In this document: positions 25,307 to 34,995 of the stretch, piece by piece | How positions within the stretch are numbered: the stretch's first letter is position 1 | How the letters are laid out: every line of letters begins with the position of its first letter | Source of the DNA: Myxococcales bacterium | GTDB taxonomy: Bacteria > Myxococcota_A > Polyangia > Polyangiales > Ga0077539 | DNA length: 64,000 bases | Direction: 5' to 3' | NCBI GenBank assembly: GCA_030652255.1 | Contig: JAUSAZ010000012.1 | Coordinates: forward strand, 207,049-271,048 | Translations under genes and position numbers: made by a program | Notes under the pieces: model-generated | Databases searched by the model: none | Told to the model about the DNA's origin: nothing | What the model saw: only the letters and a program-made list of their open reading frames with translations

Positions 25307-27139
25307 ATGTCGTCGGCGCTCGCGAGCCTGGGGCCCGGGGTGGTCTTCGCCCGGGATTTCCGCATCGTGCGCGCGCTGGCCGAGGGCGGCATGGGGGCCG
25401 TCTACGTGGCCGAGCAGCTCTCGTCGGGCAAGCTCCGGGCGCTGAAGGTGCTCAACCCCGACCTCGTGGCCGACCCCTACAGCCGCGAGCAGTTCACCCT
25501 CGAGGCCCGCATCGGGGGGCAGATCGGCAGCGGCCACGTCGTCGAGGTGATCGCCGCGGGCGTCGACGAGGAGACCGAGATCCCCTACCTGGCCATGGAG
25601 CTCCTGGAGGGCGAAGACCTCGCCGATCTCCTGCACCGCCGCGGTCGCCTTCCCACCCACGAGGCCCTGGAGATCTTCGAGCAGCTCGGCGACGCCCTCG
25701 CGGCCGCGCACCGCGCCGGGGTGATCCACCGCGACCTCAAGCCCCGCAACATCTTCATCGCGCGCTCCCGCCTTCGCGGCATGCCCTTCGTCGTGAAGGT
25801 GCTCGACTTCGGCATCTCCAAGCTCATCGCCCACAACGGCACCTCGGTGACCGTCACCCGGCAGCTCGGCTCGCCCCTCTTCATGGCCCCCGAGCAGGCC
25901 CGCTCGGGCGCCAAGCTCCGGCGCAGCACCGACGTCTGGCCCCTCGGCCTCCTCGCCTACCTCCTGCTCACCGGCCGCCATTACTGGCGCTCGGTCGAGA
26001 ACGACGGGGTCAACCTCAACGCGCTCCTGATGGAGATCGCCGTGCACCCCATCGACCCGCCGGGGCTGCGGGCGATGGAGCAGGGCGTCGAGGCCGCCCT
26101 CCTGCCGCCGGGCTTCGACGGGTGGTTCCTGCGCTGCGTGGAGCGCGATCCGGAGCGCCGCTTCACCGACGCGGGCGAGGCCTCCGAGGGGCTGCGCGCG
26201 GTGCTGCGCGGGCGCCACGCGGCCATGATGGAGAGCGAGCCCACGGTGGTGCGGGTGCTCCCGACGCCCAACCCGAGCGGGGTGTTCCCCGTCGCGCCGG
26301 CCGCGCGCCTGGGCGTGGGCACGCCGGTGTCGCAGCCCGTCACCCAGCCGGGCGCGGTGGTGCCCGAGTGGTCGCCCGCCCAGCCCTCTGCCGCCATCGG
26401 CCCGCCCCCGAGCGGGGCCTTCGCGGCCGGGACCACCGCGCCGCTCCCTCCCCCATGGCGCGACTGGCGCCTCGCGCTCTTCGGCGTGGTGGCCCTGCTC
26501 GGGCTGCTCGCGCTGCTCGCGGGCCGCGAACGCACGACCCCGGCCGCAGCCCCCGGCACGGTGGCGCTGCGCTTCGTGGGCCTCCCCGCGGGGGCCCGGT
26601 TGCAGGTCGGGTCGCAGGCCTTCGACGGCCCCGAGGCGAGGGTTCCGCGGAGCACGGCGGCGTCGACGGTGCGCGTCGAGGCGCCGGGCTACCGCACGCT
26701 GACCTTCACGCTCGTGCCCGACCACGAGCAGCGGGTGGTGCTCCCGGCGATGGTCGTGGAGGGCCCGCAGAGCGTCGGCGCCGACGCCACCGCGGGCGTG
26801 CTCCCGTCCCTGGTGCCCGCGCCCGTACAGGTGGTGGTCGTGCAGCAGACGGTCGACGCGGGGCCGGCGCCCGACGAGGTCGCCGCGGTCGACGACGAGC
26901 CGGCCGCGGCCTCGCACGCGGTGCGGCGGGCGACGGGTCGGCTCACCGTCGGGGCCGATCCGCCGCGCTGCGCGGTGAGCGTCGACGGCCGCGCGGCGGG
27001 TCAGTCGCCGGTGTTCAACCGGGTGGTGAGCGCGGGCGAGCACCGGGTGCGCTGCGTGCGGCCGGGGGGGCGGGTGATGCAGCGGGTGGTGCGCGTGCCC
27101 GCCGGGCGCGAGACCGAGGTGATCTTCCCGGCGGAGTGA
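25307..27139 (+). CDS. Membrane Ser/Thr protein kinase with PEGA-like domains
   Basis: A 610-residue Hanks-type kinase. The catalytic domain (about 15-305) has the Gly loop EGGMGAVY, Lys47 in ALKVL, HRDLKPRN (about 141-148), DFGISK and the activation-loop end GSPLFMAPEQ. A Pro/Ala-rich linker leads to one membrane helix (about 390-408, LALFGVVALLGLLALLA). Outside lie two short beta modules of PEGA type (VALRFVGLPAGARLQVG, RLTVGADPPRCAVSVDG). It should phosphorylate cytoplasmic proteins in response to an envelope signal. In the APE segment and DVWPLG, the usual DVYALG/DVWSLG is slightly changed. It converges with the GGDEF gene. Confidence 0.95.
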   Translation: MSSALASLGPGVVFARDFRIVRALAEGGMGAVYVAEQLSSGKLRALKVLNPDLVADPYSREQFTLEARIGGQIGSGHVVEVIAAGVDEETEIPYLAMELLEGEDLADLLHRRGRLPTHEALEIFEQLGDALAAAHRAGVIHRDLKPRNIFIARSRLRGMPFVVKVLDFGISKLIAHNGTSVTVTRQLGSPLFMAPEQARSGAKLRRSTDVWPLGLLAYLLLTGRHYWRSVENDGVNLNALLMEIAVHPIDPPGLRAMEQGVEAALLPPGFDGWFLRCVERDPERRFTDAGEASEGLRAVLRGRHAAMMESEPTVVRVLPTPNPSGVFPVAPAARLGVGTPVSQPVTQPGAVVPEWSPAQPSAAIGPPPSGAFAAGTTAPLPPPWRDWRLALFGVVALLGLLALLAGRERTTPAAAPGTVALRFVGLPAGARLQVGSQAFDGPEARVPRSTAASTVRVEAPGYRTLTFTLVPDHEQRVVLPAMVVEGPQSVGADATAGVLPSLVPAPVQVVVVQQTVDAGPAPDEVAAVDDEPAAASHAVRRATGRLTVGADPPRCAVSVDGRAAGQSPVFNRVVSAGEHRVRCVRPGGRVMQRVVRVPAGRETEVIFPAE

Positions 27140-27185
27140 GCGGGGCCGTGGAGGCCGACGACCGCGGCGACCGCGACGCCGTCGC

Positions 27186-28835
27186 TCACCCGGTCGGCGC
27201 GAGGAAGTACTGGTCCCGCCCGCGGTCCTTGGCGGTGTAGAGCGCGACGTCGGCCTGGCGCAGCAGGCTGGCGAGGCGCGCGTGGCCCTCCTCGAGCGCC
27301 ACGACCCCGAGGCTCAGCGTCACCTTGATGGGACCCGCGGAGGTCTCGAAGGGCCGCTGCGCGATCGCCCGCCGCACCCGCTCGGCGGCGAAGCGCGCCC
27401 CCTCGCCGTCGGTCTCCACCAGCAGCACGCAGAACTCCTCGCCGCCCCAGCGCGCGACGAGGTCGACCCCGCGGACGTTCCTCCGGAGGCGCGCGGCCAT
27501 CTCGACCAGCACCTCGTCGCCCACCGAGTGACCGTAGCGGTCGTTGATGCGCTTGAAGTGGTCCACGTCGGCGAGCATCACCGACAGCGGGGCGCGGGAG
27601 CGCTGGCACCGCTCGATCTCGCGGTTGCCCAGCTCCTCCATGTAGCGCCGGTTGAACAGCCCCGTGAGGGGGTCGGTGCGCGCGAGGCGCTCGAGCTCGT
27701 CCTGGAGCGCCTGCTGCCGCCCGAGCGCCTCGGTGAGCGCCGCGTTGACCGCCGCGAGCTCCTCGTTGCGCGACTCCTGCTGCTCGGCCTCGCGCTTCGC
27801 GATCGACAGCCGGTGCTCCACCTTCAGCTTCCGCACGATCTCCTCGGTGCGCCGGATGCCCGCGGCGGCGCCCTCCTCCACGTGGCGTCGCAGCGCGCGC
27901 AGGGCCGCGGGCGCGTCGCCGAGGGCCTCCTGCGCCCGGGAGAGCAGCTCCAGCGCCTGGGAGAGCTCGATCTCGAAGCGCCGCGCCTCGGCGTGGCGGA
28001 CCGCGGCCTCGATGCACGGGAGCGCCTCGGAGGGACGGCCACCCTCGAGCAGGGCGCGCCCGAGGAGGTTGAGGTGCCGCGTGAGCTGGAAGACGTCCCC
28101 GAGCTCCTCGAGGATGGCGTTGCTGGCGAGGTACTTCTCCCGGCCCTCGTCGATGTGGCCCTGGTGGAAGAGCACGCCGCCGTGGCCCCCGAGGATGAGC
28201 GCCTGGCCGCGCCGCCAGCCGAGCGACAGCGCGATGGGCAGGGCCTCCTCGTAGCAGGCCAGCGCCTCGGCGTAGCGCTTGCGGCGCGAGATGGAGCCCG
28301 CGAGGTTGTTGAGGCACAGGGCCACGCGCTGCGGGTCGCCGAGCTCGCGGAAGCGCGCCAGCGCGAGGCGGGTGTACTCCTCGTACGGCTCCGACTCTTC
28401 CAGCTGCCCGTGGAAGAACCCGAGGCCCAGGAGCAGCACGCCCTCGGTGTGGCGGTCGCCGAGGGCGCGGCTGAGCTCCATCCCCTCGCGGAAGGCCTCG
28501 AGCGCGCCCTGCAGGTTGCCCGTGATCGTGAGCGCCTTGCTCATCGCCACCAGCACCTGGAGCCGCAGCTCGTCGTCGCCCGCGTCCCGCGCGTCGGCCT
28601 CGGCCTCGCCGAGCATCTCCACCGACGCGCCACCGTCGCCGGCCTGTAGCAGGGCCGCGCCGTAGATCAGCGCCGCGAGGCCGACGCCCTCCTGCGCACA
28701 CCGCGCGCGAACGAGGTCGGCCTCGAGCGCGGCCAGCGTCGCGTCGGGCGTGAGCTGGGCCTGCGCGCAGACCGCGGCGATGTGCTCGGCGATGGGGTGC
28801 GCAGCGGTTGGTGCCATGGGGTTCAATGGCAACAT
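27186..28835 (-). CDS. TPR-GGDEF diguanylate cyclase
   Basis: A 549-residue cytoplasmic protein. The N-terminal two thirds is a set of tetratricopeptide repeats (for example ALCLNNLAGSISRRKRYAEA, ALACYEEALPIALSLGWRRG), then a short coiled coil (SIAKREAEQQESRNEE), then a GGDEF domain (about 390-545) with DPLTGLFNRRY, DVDHFKRINDRYGHSVGD and active-site GGEEF near 462-466. It should make cyclic di-GMP from two GTP. The I-site RxxD is not clear. The start at 28835 is preceded by a weak AGGAG; an alternative ATG lies at 28817. It probably senses a protein partner through the TPRs. Confidence 0.93.
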   Translation of the reverse strand: MLPLNPMAPTAAHPIAEHIAAVCAQAQLTPDATLAALEADLVRARCAQEGVGLAALIYGAALLQAGDGGASVEMLGEAEADARDAGDDELRLQVLVAMSKALTITGNLQGALEAFREGMELSRALGDRHTEGVLLLGLGFFHGQLEESEPYEEYTRLALARFRELGDPQRVALCLNNLAGSISRRKRYAEALACYEEALPIALSLGWRRGQALILGGHGGVLFHQGHIDEGREKYLASNAILEELGDVFQLTRHLNLLGRALLEGGRPSEALPCIEAAVRHAEARRFEIELSQALELLSRAQEALGDAPAALRALRRHVEEGAAAGIRRTEEIVRKLKVEHRLSIAKREAEQQESRNEELAAVNAALTEALGRQQALQDELERLARTDPLTGLFNRRYMEELGNREIERCQRSRAPLSVMLADVDHFKRINDRYGHSVGDEVLVEMAARLRRNVRGVDLVARWGGEEFCVLLVETDGEGARFAAERVRRAIAQRPFETSAGPIKVTLSLGVVALEEGHARLASLLRQADVALYTAKDRGRDQYFLAPTG

Positions 28836-28891
28836 CGACGCCCCGCGGGGCTCCTGTAGGGCAGCGAGCGATTTTCCCGACTGCGGCGCCT

Positions 28892-29554
28892 TCAGCCCTC
28901 GCGGCCGAAGAGGGCGCGGCGGGTCTCGGGTTCGAGCGAGTGCATCACGGCGTCGAGGGCCGCGGCGCGGGCCACGAGGTCGCTCGGGATGGGCATCTTC
29001 GAGGTGTCGATCCAGAGGGTGGGCGCTGGGGGGGTGTCGTGCCACGTGAGGTAGCCCGCGCGGAGCTTGCGGATGTAGGCGGGGGGGATGCCCGACTCCA
29101 TCGAGCGCGCGCGGCTGCGGATGCGACGGAGGATGGTGCGCAGGTCGGCGTCGAGGCAGATGAGCCGGTCGGGGCGCGGCAGGGCGCCGAAGAGGCGGTC
29201 GTAGAGCTGCTCGTAGAGGCAGAACTCCAGCGGGTCGACGGTGATGCGGGCGAAGATGAGGTTCTGCTGCGGGGTGAAGTCCGTGACCACCGAGCGGCCG
29301 ACGGCGAGCAGCGCCTCGATCTCGCGCACCTGGTCGACCCGCTGCGTGAGGAACGACACCTCCGTCTGGAAGCCCCAGCGCTTGATGCCGTCGGGGCCGT
29401 AGAAGCGCTCGAGGAAGGCGTTGTCGCCGAAGCGCTCGGGCACGAAGAGCGCCCCGGTGCGGCGCGCCACCACGGCCGCCAGCGTGCTCTTGCCGACGCC
29501 GATGGGACCAACACAGGCGATCCAGGTTCCGCGCTCCATCCGGCGGCGCGACAT
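28892..29554 (-). CDS. Deoxynucleoside kinase family protein
   Basis: A 220-residue P-loop kinase. Walker A is GPIGVGKST (16-24); a conserved region ERFGDNAFLERFY resembles the dNK-family E-x-N-P-F-L segment; SFLTQRVDQ, VTDFTPQQNLIFA, and the lid-like RRIRSRARSMESGIP follow. Enzymes of this family (dGK/dAK/dCK) phosphorylate deoxynucleosides to monophosphates for salvage. The second ATG at 29539 is also possible. It is divergent from the DUF4398 lipoprotein gene. Confidence 0.85.
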   Translation of the reverse strand: MSRRRMERGTWIACVGPIGVGKSTLAAVVARRTGALFVPERFGDNAFLERFYGPDGIKRWGFQTEVSFLTQRVDQVREIEALLAVGRSVVTDFTPQQNLIFARITVDPLEFCLYEQLYDRLFGALPRPDRLICLDADLRTILRRIRSRARSMESGIPPAYIRKLRAGYLTWHDTPPAPTLWIDTSKMPIPSDLVARAAALDAVMHSLEPETRRALFGREG

Positions 29555-29607
29555 AGCAGAGCCGACGCGCGCGATGGGAGTTTCCGCCGGTGGGCGGCAG
29601 CGCAGCG

Positions 29608-29637
29608 TTGACCCTGTTTGTTTCGCCGGGGTAGCGT
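29608..29637 (+). promoter_or_regulatory. Promoter of the DUF4398-OmpA pair
   Basis: TTGACC (29608-29613) and TAGCGT (29632-29637), 18 bases apart. The -10 ends 7 bases before the GTG at 29645, so transcription would begin at or next to the start codon. This argues against the upstream in-frame start at 29618, which lies inside the promoter. Confidence 0.5.
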
Positions 29638-29644
29638 CCGCGCG

Positions 29645-29933
29645 GTGCTTCGGATCGCCGTGATCGTCGGGTGTCTCTCCTTCGCCGTCTCCGCCAGCGG
29701 GTGCGGCCCGGTGCTCTACATGGTCAACCTCTCCGGGGCGCAGCACGCCGTCGAGGAGGCCCGCCAGGCCGGGGCGCCGCAGCAGGCGACCTACGAGTAT
29801 CACTTCGCGCTCGAGCACCTGCGCAAGGCCCAGGAGTTCGCGGGCACCGCGGAGTACCAGGACGCCGTGGACATGGCGGCGGTCGCCGAGGACTACGGCA
29901 ACCGCGCCCGTGACATCGCCCGGGGCCGAGGCC

Positions 29934-29950
<17 letters not shown>
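29645..29950 (+). CDS. DUF4398-like lipoprotein
   Basis: A 101-residue lipoprotein. VLRIAVIVGCLSFAVSASGC gives a lipobox Cys at about 20. The mature part is a helical hairpin (AQHAVEEARQAGAPQQATYE, ALEHLRKAQEFAGTAEYQD) of the DUF4398 type, a domain typically encoded just before OmpA proteins, as here. It likely packs with its OmpA partner at the outer membrane or peptidoglycan. Its last 17 bases overlap the start of the OmpA gene, indicating coupling. Confidence 0.82.
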
Positions 29951-31025
<1,075 letters not shown>

Positions 31026-31059
31026 TCACCGCGCGCGCCCCGACGGCCGTGCAGGGTCG

Positions 31060-31087
31060 TTGGCGCCGGGGCGAAACCGTGTAGGAT
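31060..31087 (+). promoter_or_regulatory. Weak promoter before the NT-repeat barrel gene
   Basis: TTGGCG (31060-31065) and TAGGAT (31082-31087) are 16 bases apart, 76 bases before the ATG at 31164. Confidence 0.3.
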
Positions 31088-31163
31088 GCCGCCGCCCGAT
31101 CGCCGACGGGGATGTCTCCGGGTTTTCCGCGGCGATCCCTCTGGTCACCCCAACGAGCAAAGT

Positions 31164-32816
31164 ATGAGCTGGCAACGGACCGCAGTCTTCCTGGCCACCC
31201 TGGTGATTCTCCCCACGACCGCGCTCGCGCAGCAGGGTCCCCGCGACCGCGCCGCGCGCTCGCTCATCACCGACGCGGTGGAGGAGTACCAGAACCTCGA
31301 GATCGACCGCTCGCTGGAGCGCCTCCAGAACGCCGTGCGCACCTGCGCCAACAGCGGCTGCTCGCCGGCGATGACCGCGCGGGTGCACATGGCCATCGGC
31401 ATCGTGCAGGTGGGCGGCCAGCAGAACACCACCGCCGGCGTCGAGTCGATGGTGCGCGCGCTCCAGCTCGACTCCAACGCCCAGCCCGACGCGATGCTCG
31501 TCACCCCGGAGATCAGCGCGGCCTTCCGCCAGGCGCAGGGCCAGGTCTCCTCCGGCGCCCGCCCCACCACCAACACCAACACCAACACCAACACCAACAC
31601 CAACACCACCCGGCCGCCGCCGTCGTCGTCGGGCGGCGGTGAGCTCCTGCACACGCCCGCGCCCGAGCAGCTCGCCAACACCCCGCTGCCCGTCTACGTC
31701 GAGCCCAGCGCGGCCTTCACGGTCGAGCACGTGTACGTCTATTACAAGGGCAACGGCATGCGCTCCTTCGAGCGCCGGGAGATGAGCCGCTCGGCCAACG
31801 GGTACGGCGCGGAGATCCCCTGCGCCGCGATGATCGCCCCGTCGATGGAGTACTACGTCACCGCCGTCGACGCGAACACCCAGGTGGTCGCCACCGTGGG
31901 CAGCGAGACCTCGCCGGTGCAGGTGTCCATCGTCGCGCGCCGCTCGCACCCGGCGCCCGCCCTCCCCGGCCGCACGCCCCCGGAGACCTGCGCCGCCGAC
32001 ACCGAGGAGTGCCCCCCGGGCATGACCGGCCCGCAGTGCCGCTCGCGGCCCGCGGCGCGCGGCAACCGCGGCCTCGGCGACCCCTGCGCCTCCAACGACG
32101 AGTGCGGCGAGGGCCTGCACTGCGACGCGGGCGCCTGCGGCGTCGGCGAGGCCAGCTCCACCGAGCCCACGGAGCCCACCGACCCCAACGCGGTGCGCAC
32201 CTCGCGCTTCTCCTTCGACCTCGGCGGCGGCATCGGCGCGGCCTTCCTCACGGGCCGCCCCTCCTACGCCGAGCAGCGCCTGCTCGTGAACTCCTCCGGG
32301 CAGGTCATCCGCCGCGACTGCGGCGACGTCGTCTGCTACCAGACCATCGACCCGGGCTTCGCGCCGACCTTCTTCCTCTCGGCCAACGTCCGCTACAACA
32401 TCACCCCCCGCATCGGCGCCGCGGTGGTCGCACGCTTCCAGTTCGACGCCGCGCCGTGGACCATCCCGGCCACCTCCGGCGGCGCCGCGCGCAGCAACCC
32501 CTTCGCCAACCTCCTGCTGATGGCGCGGATGTACTACGCCTTCACGCCGCACGGCTTCGCCAGTAGCGGCTTCGTCGCCAGCGCCTTCGCCGGCGGCGGC
32601 GTCGGGCAGATCGAGCCCAAGCCCGCGCTCCCGGCCAGCGAGACCCGCGACGGCGCCCACGTGCTCTCGGGCTACGGCAACGCCCACGCCGGCGCGCGCG
32701 TCGAGTACAACGTCCGCAACGGCTTCCACGCCGGGGCCGAGGTCACGCTCCAGTTCATGTTCCCCACCTTCCTGTTCAACATCGACACCACCGTCTTCCT
32801 CGGCTTCCACCTGTAG
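31164..32816 (+). CDS. Exported beta-barrel protein with an Asn-Thr repeat
   Basis: A 550-residue protein. Signal peptide MSWQRTAVFLATLVILPTTA with cleavage near ALAQ. Residues about 25-130 form helices resembling a TPR-like periplasmic domain; then a (TN)n tract, an immunoglobulin-like beta region (YVEPSAAFTVEHVYVYYKGN), a Cys-rich patch (CASNDECGEGLHCDAGACG) similar to extracellular myxobacterial Cys motifs, and a C-terminal part with amphipathic strands ending FLFNIDTTVFLGFHL, typical of an outer-membrane barrel. Possibly co-transcribed with the OmpA gene. Function unknown. Confidence 0.8.
   Translation: MSWQRTAVFLATLVILPTTALAQQGPRDRAARSLITDAVEEYQNLEIDRSLERLQNAVRTCANSGCSPAMTARVHMAIGIVQVGGQQNTTAGVESMVRALQLDSNAQPDAMLVTPEISAAFRQAQGQVSSGARPTTNTNTNTNTNTNTTRPPPSSSGGGELLHTPAPEQLANTPLPVYVEPSAAFTVEHVYVYYKGNGMRSFERREMSRSANGYGAEIPCAAMIAPSMEYYVTAVDANTQVVATVGSETSPVQVSIVARRSHPAPALPGRTPPETCAADTEECPPGMTGPQCRSRPAARGNRGLGDPCASNDECGEGLHCDAGACGVGEASSTEPTEPTDPNAVRTSRFSFDLGGGIGAAFLTGRPSYAEQRLLVNSSGQVIRRDCGDVVCYQTIDPGFAPTFFLSANVRYNITPRIGAAVVARFQFDAAPWTIPATSGGAARSNPFANLLLMARMYYAFTPHGFASSGFVASAFAGGGVGQIEPKPALPASETRDGAHVLSGYGNAHAGARVEYNVRNGFHAGAEVTLQFMFPTFLFNIDTTVFLGFHL
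31569..31604 (+). repeat. Six perfect ACCAAC hexamers
   Basis: Six perfect tandem copies of ACCAAC encode alternating Thr-Asn in a periplasmic linker. The repeat is hexameric, so slippage keeps frame. Confidence 0.95.
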
Positions 32817-32829
32817 CCGAGGTCCCGAG

Positions 32830-32846
32830 GGGCGCTTGAGGCGCCC
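32830..32846. terminator. Hairpin between convergent barrel and agmatinase genes
   Basis: GGGCGC (32830-32835) pairs with GCGCCC (32841-32846), loop TTGAG, within the 33-base gap. It lies where both transcripts end. No U-tract. Confidence 0.35.
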
Positions 32847-32849
32847 GTC

Positions 32850-33794
32850 TCAGCCCCGCCGGTGCGCCGCGATCGCGGCCAGCATCTCCGAGAGGAGGTT
32901 GGCCGCGAGCAGGCAGGTCACCCCGTTGACGTCGAAGTCCGGGGACACCTCCATCACGTCGCAGCCCACCACCCGCAGCGCCCTCGTGGCCCGAACCATC
33001 GCCAGGGCCTGCCACGAGAAGAAGCCCCCCGGCACCGGCGTGCCCGTCCCCGGCGCCATCGAGGGGTCGACCGCGTCGACGTCGAAGCTCACGTAGTAGG
33101 GCCCGTTGTCGGGCAACCCCGCGATGCGCGCGAGCACCCCGTCGAGGTCGCGGTGCACGTCCTCGGCGCTCAGCACCGTGAAGCCCGCGGCGTTGGCGAA
33201 GGCCAGGTCGTCGCGCGTCGAGAAGGGCCCGCGGATGCCGATCTGGAGTACGTCGCGCGGGCGCAGCAGCCCCTCCTCCACCATGTTGCGAAACACCGTC
33301 CCGTGGTGCGGGTCGACGCCCCACGCGGCGGGGTAGGTGTCGCTGTGGGCGTCGAAGTGCACCAGCCCCAGCGGGCCGTACACCTTCGCCAGCGCGCGGA
33401 TGACCGGCAGCGAGCACGTGTGGTCGCCGCCGATGACCGCGGGGATGGCGCCCGCCGCGGCGATCTCCGCCACGCGCGCCTCGATGCGGGCGAGCGACAC
33501 GGCCATGTCCATCGGAACGCACGCGACGTCGCCGCCGTCGGCGCAGCGCAGCGTCTCGAAGAGGTCGATGTCGGGGTCGGGGTGGAAACCCCGGGTGAGC
33601 GCGCTCGCCGTGCGCACGCCCCGCGGGCCGAAACGCGCGCCGGGGCGGTAGGTGGTGCCGCCGTCGAAGGGCGCGCCGATGATGAGGGCGTCGACGTCCT
33701 TCGGGTCCTGGTGCACCGGGAGCCGCAGGAAGGTCGACACCCCCGCGAAGCGCGGCACCTCGCGCGGCGACACCGGCTTGAACGCGCTCGTCAT
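32850..33794 (-). CDS. speB: Agmatinase (ureohydrolase family)
   Basis: A 314-residue Mn enzyme with all ureohydrolase ligands: GGDHT (H125), FDAHSD (D148, H150, D152) and SFDVDAVDP (D238, D240), followed by APGTGTPVPGG. It fits agmatinase, which splits agmatine to putrescine and urea; with SpeA in the same window this completes the arginine-to-putrescine route. Guanidinobutyrase or another ureohydrolase is the main alternative. AAGGAG lies upstream of the ATG at 33794. It follows the THUMP methyltransferase gene by 52 bases on the same strand. Confidence 0.88.
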   Translation of the reverse strand: MTSAFKPVSPREVPRFAGVSTFLRLPVHQDPKDVDALIIGAPFDGGTTYRPGARFGPRGVRTASALTRGFHPDPDIDLFETLRCADGGDVACVPMDMAVSLARIEARVAEIAAAGAIPAVIGGDHTCSLPVIRALAKVYGPLGLVHFDAHSDTYPAAWGVDPHHGTVFRNMVEEGLLRPRDVLQIGIRGPFSTRDDLAFANAAGFTVLSAEDVHRDLDGVLARIAGLPDNGPYYVSFDVDAVDPSMAPGTGTPVPGGFFSWQALAMVRATRALRVVGCDVMEVSPDFDVNGVTCLLAANLLSEMLAAIAAHRRG

Positions 33795-33846
33795 CGCAGT
33801 GACCTCTCCTTGAAGATGTACTTCCGTAAGCGTGGCGCGGGCGCGC

Positions 33847-34995
33847 TCAGCCGTCGATACGGTAGCGGAGCAGCCGGCACTCGATGTCGCCGTTGTAGAG
33901 CTCGTGCTCCATGTCGGGCGTGAGCCCGAGGCTGCGCTGCACCATCGGGTTGCCCGAGATGAGCAGCACGGTGCTGCCGCGCATCGTGCGCAGCGCGTCG
34001 CCCCACTGCCGGAAGAAGCCCGCGAGCTGGAGCGGCTGCGCGGCGAGGCGCCCGCCGTAGGGCGGGTCGGCCACCACCCAGGCGGGGCCGTCCTCCTCGC
34101 GGTAGCTGCGCGCGTCGCGGCGCTGCACCGTGACCGCGCCCGCCACGCCCGCCGAGGCGAGGTTCTGCACCGTCACGTCGACCGCCGCGGGCGAGACGTC
34201 CGTCGCGACGATCTTCACCGGGCACTCGGTGAGCACCTCGGCGTTGGCCTTCTCCAGCAGGGTGTCCCACTCGCCCGAGGCCGCCGCGTCGAAGGCGGGC
34301 CAGCGCTCGAAGCCGAAGCGGCGGCGCAGCCCCGGCGCCACCCGGCACGCGATCATCGCGGCCTCGATGGCCACGGTCCCGGCGCCGCACACCGGGTCGA
34401 TGAGGTCGCTGGTGGCGTCCCAGCCCCCGATGCGCAGCACCGCCGCGGCGAGGTTCTCCTTCATCACGGCGTCGACCGTCGCCACGCGGTAGCCGCGCTT
34501 GTGCAGGGCCTCGCCCGCGAGGTCGAGGTACACCGTGGCCTCGTCCTTCACGAGCCGCACCACCACCGAGACGTCCGGGTCGCGCGGGTCGACGTCGGGG
34601 CGGCTGCCGTGCAGGTCGCGCAGCGAGTCGACGATGGCGTCCTTGGTCTTGAGCGCGATGAACTGCGAGTGCGTGAGCTGCGAGCTGCGGCAGGTCGCCG
34701 ACACGGCGAGCGTGTGCCGGGGTGAGGCGTGCTCGTCCCAGCCGAGCGCCCGCACGCCGTCGTAGAGGGCCTGCTCGCCCTTCGCGGCGAAGCGCCCGCG
34801 CTCCAGCAGCACCCGCATCGCGATGCGGCTGTGCAGGCAGGCGCGCATCCCGTCGGCGAGCGCGCCCTCGAAGTGCACGCCCCCGCGGTCGGCGCGCACG
34901 TGCCAGAAGCGCATCGAGCGCAGCTCGTCGCGCAGCGCGGGCTCGGTGCCCTTCGCCGCCGTCGCGAAGAACCGCAGCGGTCCCGGGGCGCTCAC
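33847..34995 (-). CDS. THUMP-domain RNA methyltransferase (RlmL/TrmN-like)
   Basis: A 382-residue protein. The N-terminal ferredoxin-like/THUMP part (about 1-155: FFATAAKGTEPALRDEL, VRLVKDEATVYLDLAG, HKRGYR) is followed by a Rossmann methyltransferase with LIDPVCGAGTVAIEAAMIA, KIVATDVSPAAVDV and the catalytic DPPYGGR, which is the N2-guanine pattern. Relatives methylate 23S rRNA G2445 or tRNA position 6. The GTG at 34995 overlaps the stop of the peptidase gene (GTGA). The target RNA is not determined. Confidence 0.92.
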   Translation of the reverse strand: MSAPGPLRFFATAAKGTEPALRDELRSMRFWHVRADRGGVHFEGALADGMRACLHSRIAMRVLLERGRFAAKGEQALYDGVRALGWDEHASPRHTLAVSATCRSSQLTHSQFIALKTKDAIVDSLRDLHGSRPDVDPRDPDVSVVVRLVKDEATVYLDLAGEALHKRGYRVATVDAVMKENLAAAVLRIGGWDATSDLIDPVCGAGTVAIEAAMIACRVAPGLRRRFGFERWPAFDAAASGEWDTLLEKANAEVLTECPVKIVATDVSPAAVDVTVQNLASAGVAGAVTVQRRDARSYREEDGPAWVVADPPYGGRLAAQPLQLAGFFRQWGDALRTMRGSTVLLISGNPMVQRSLGLTPDMEHELYNGDIECRLLRYRIDG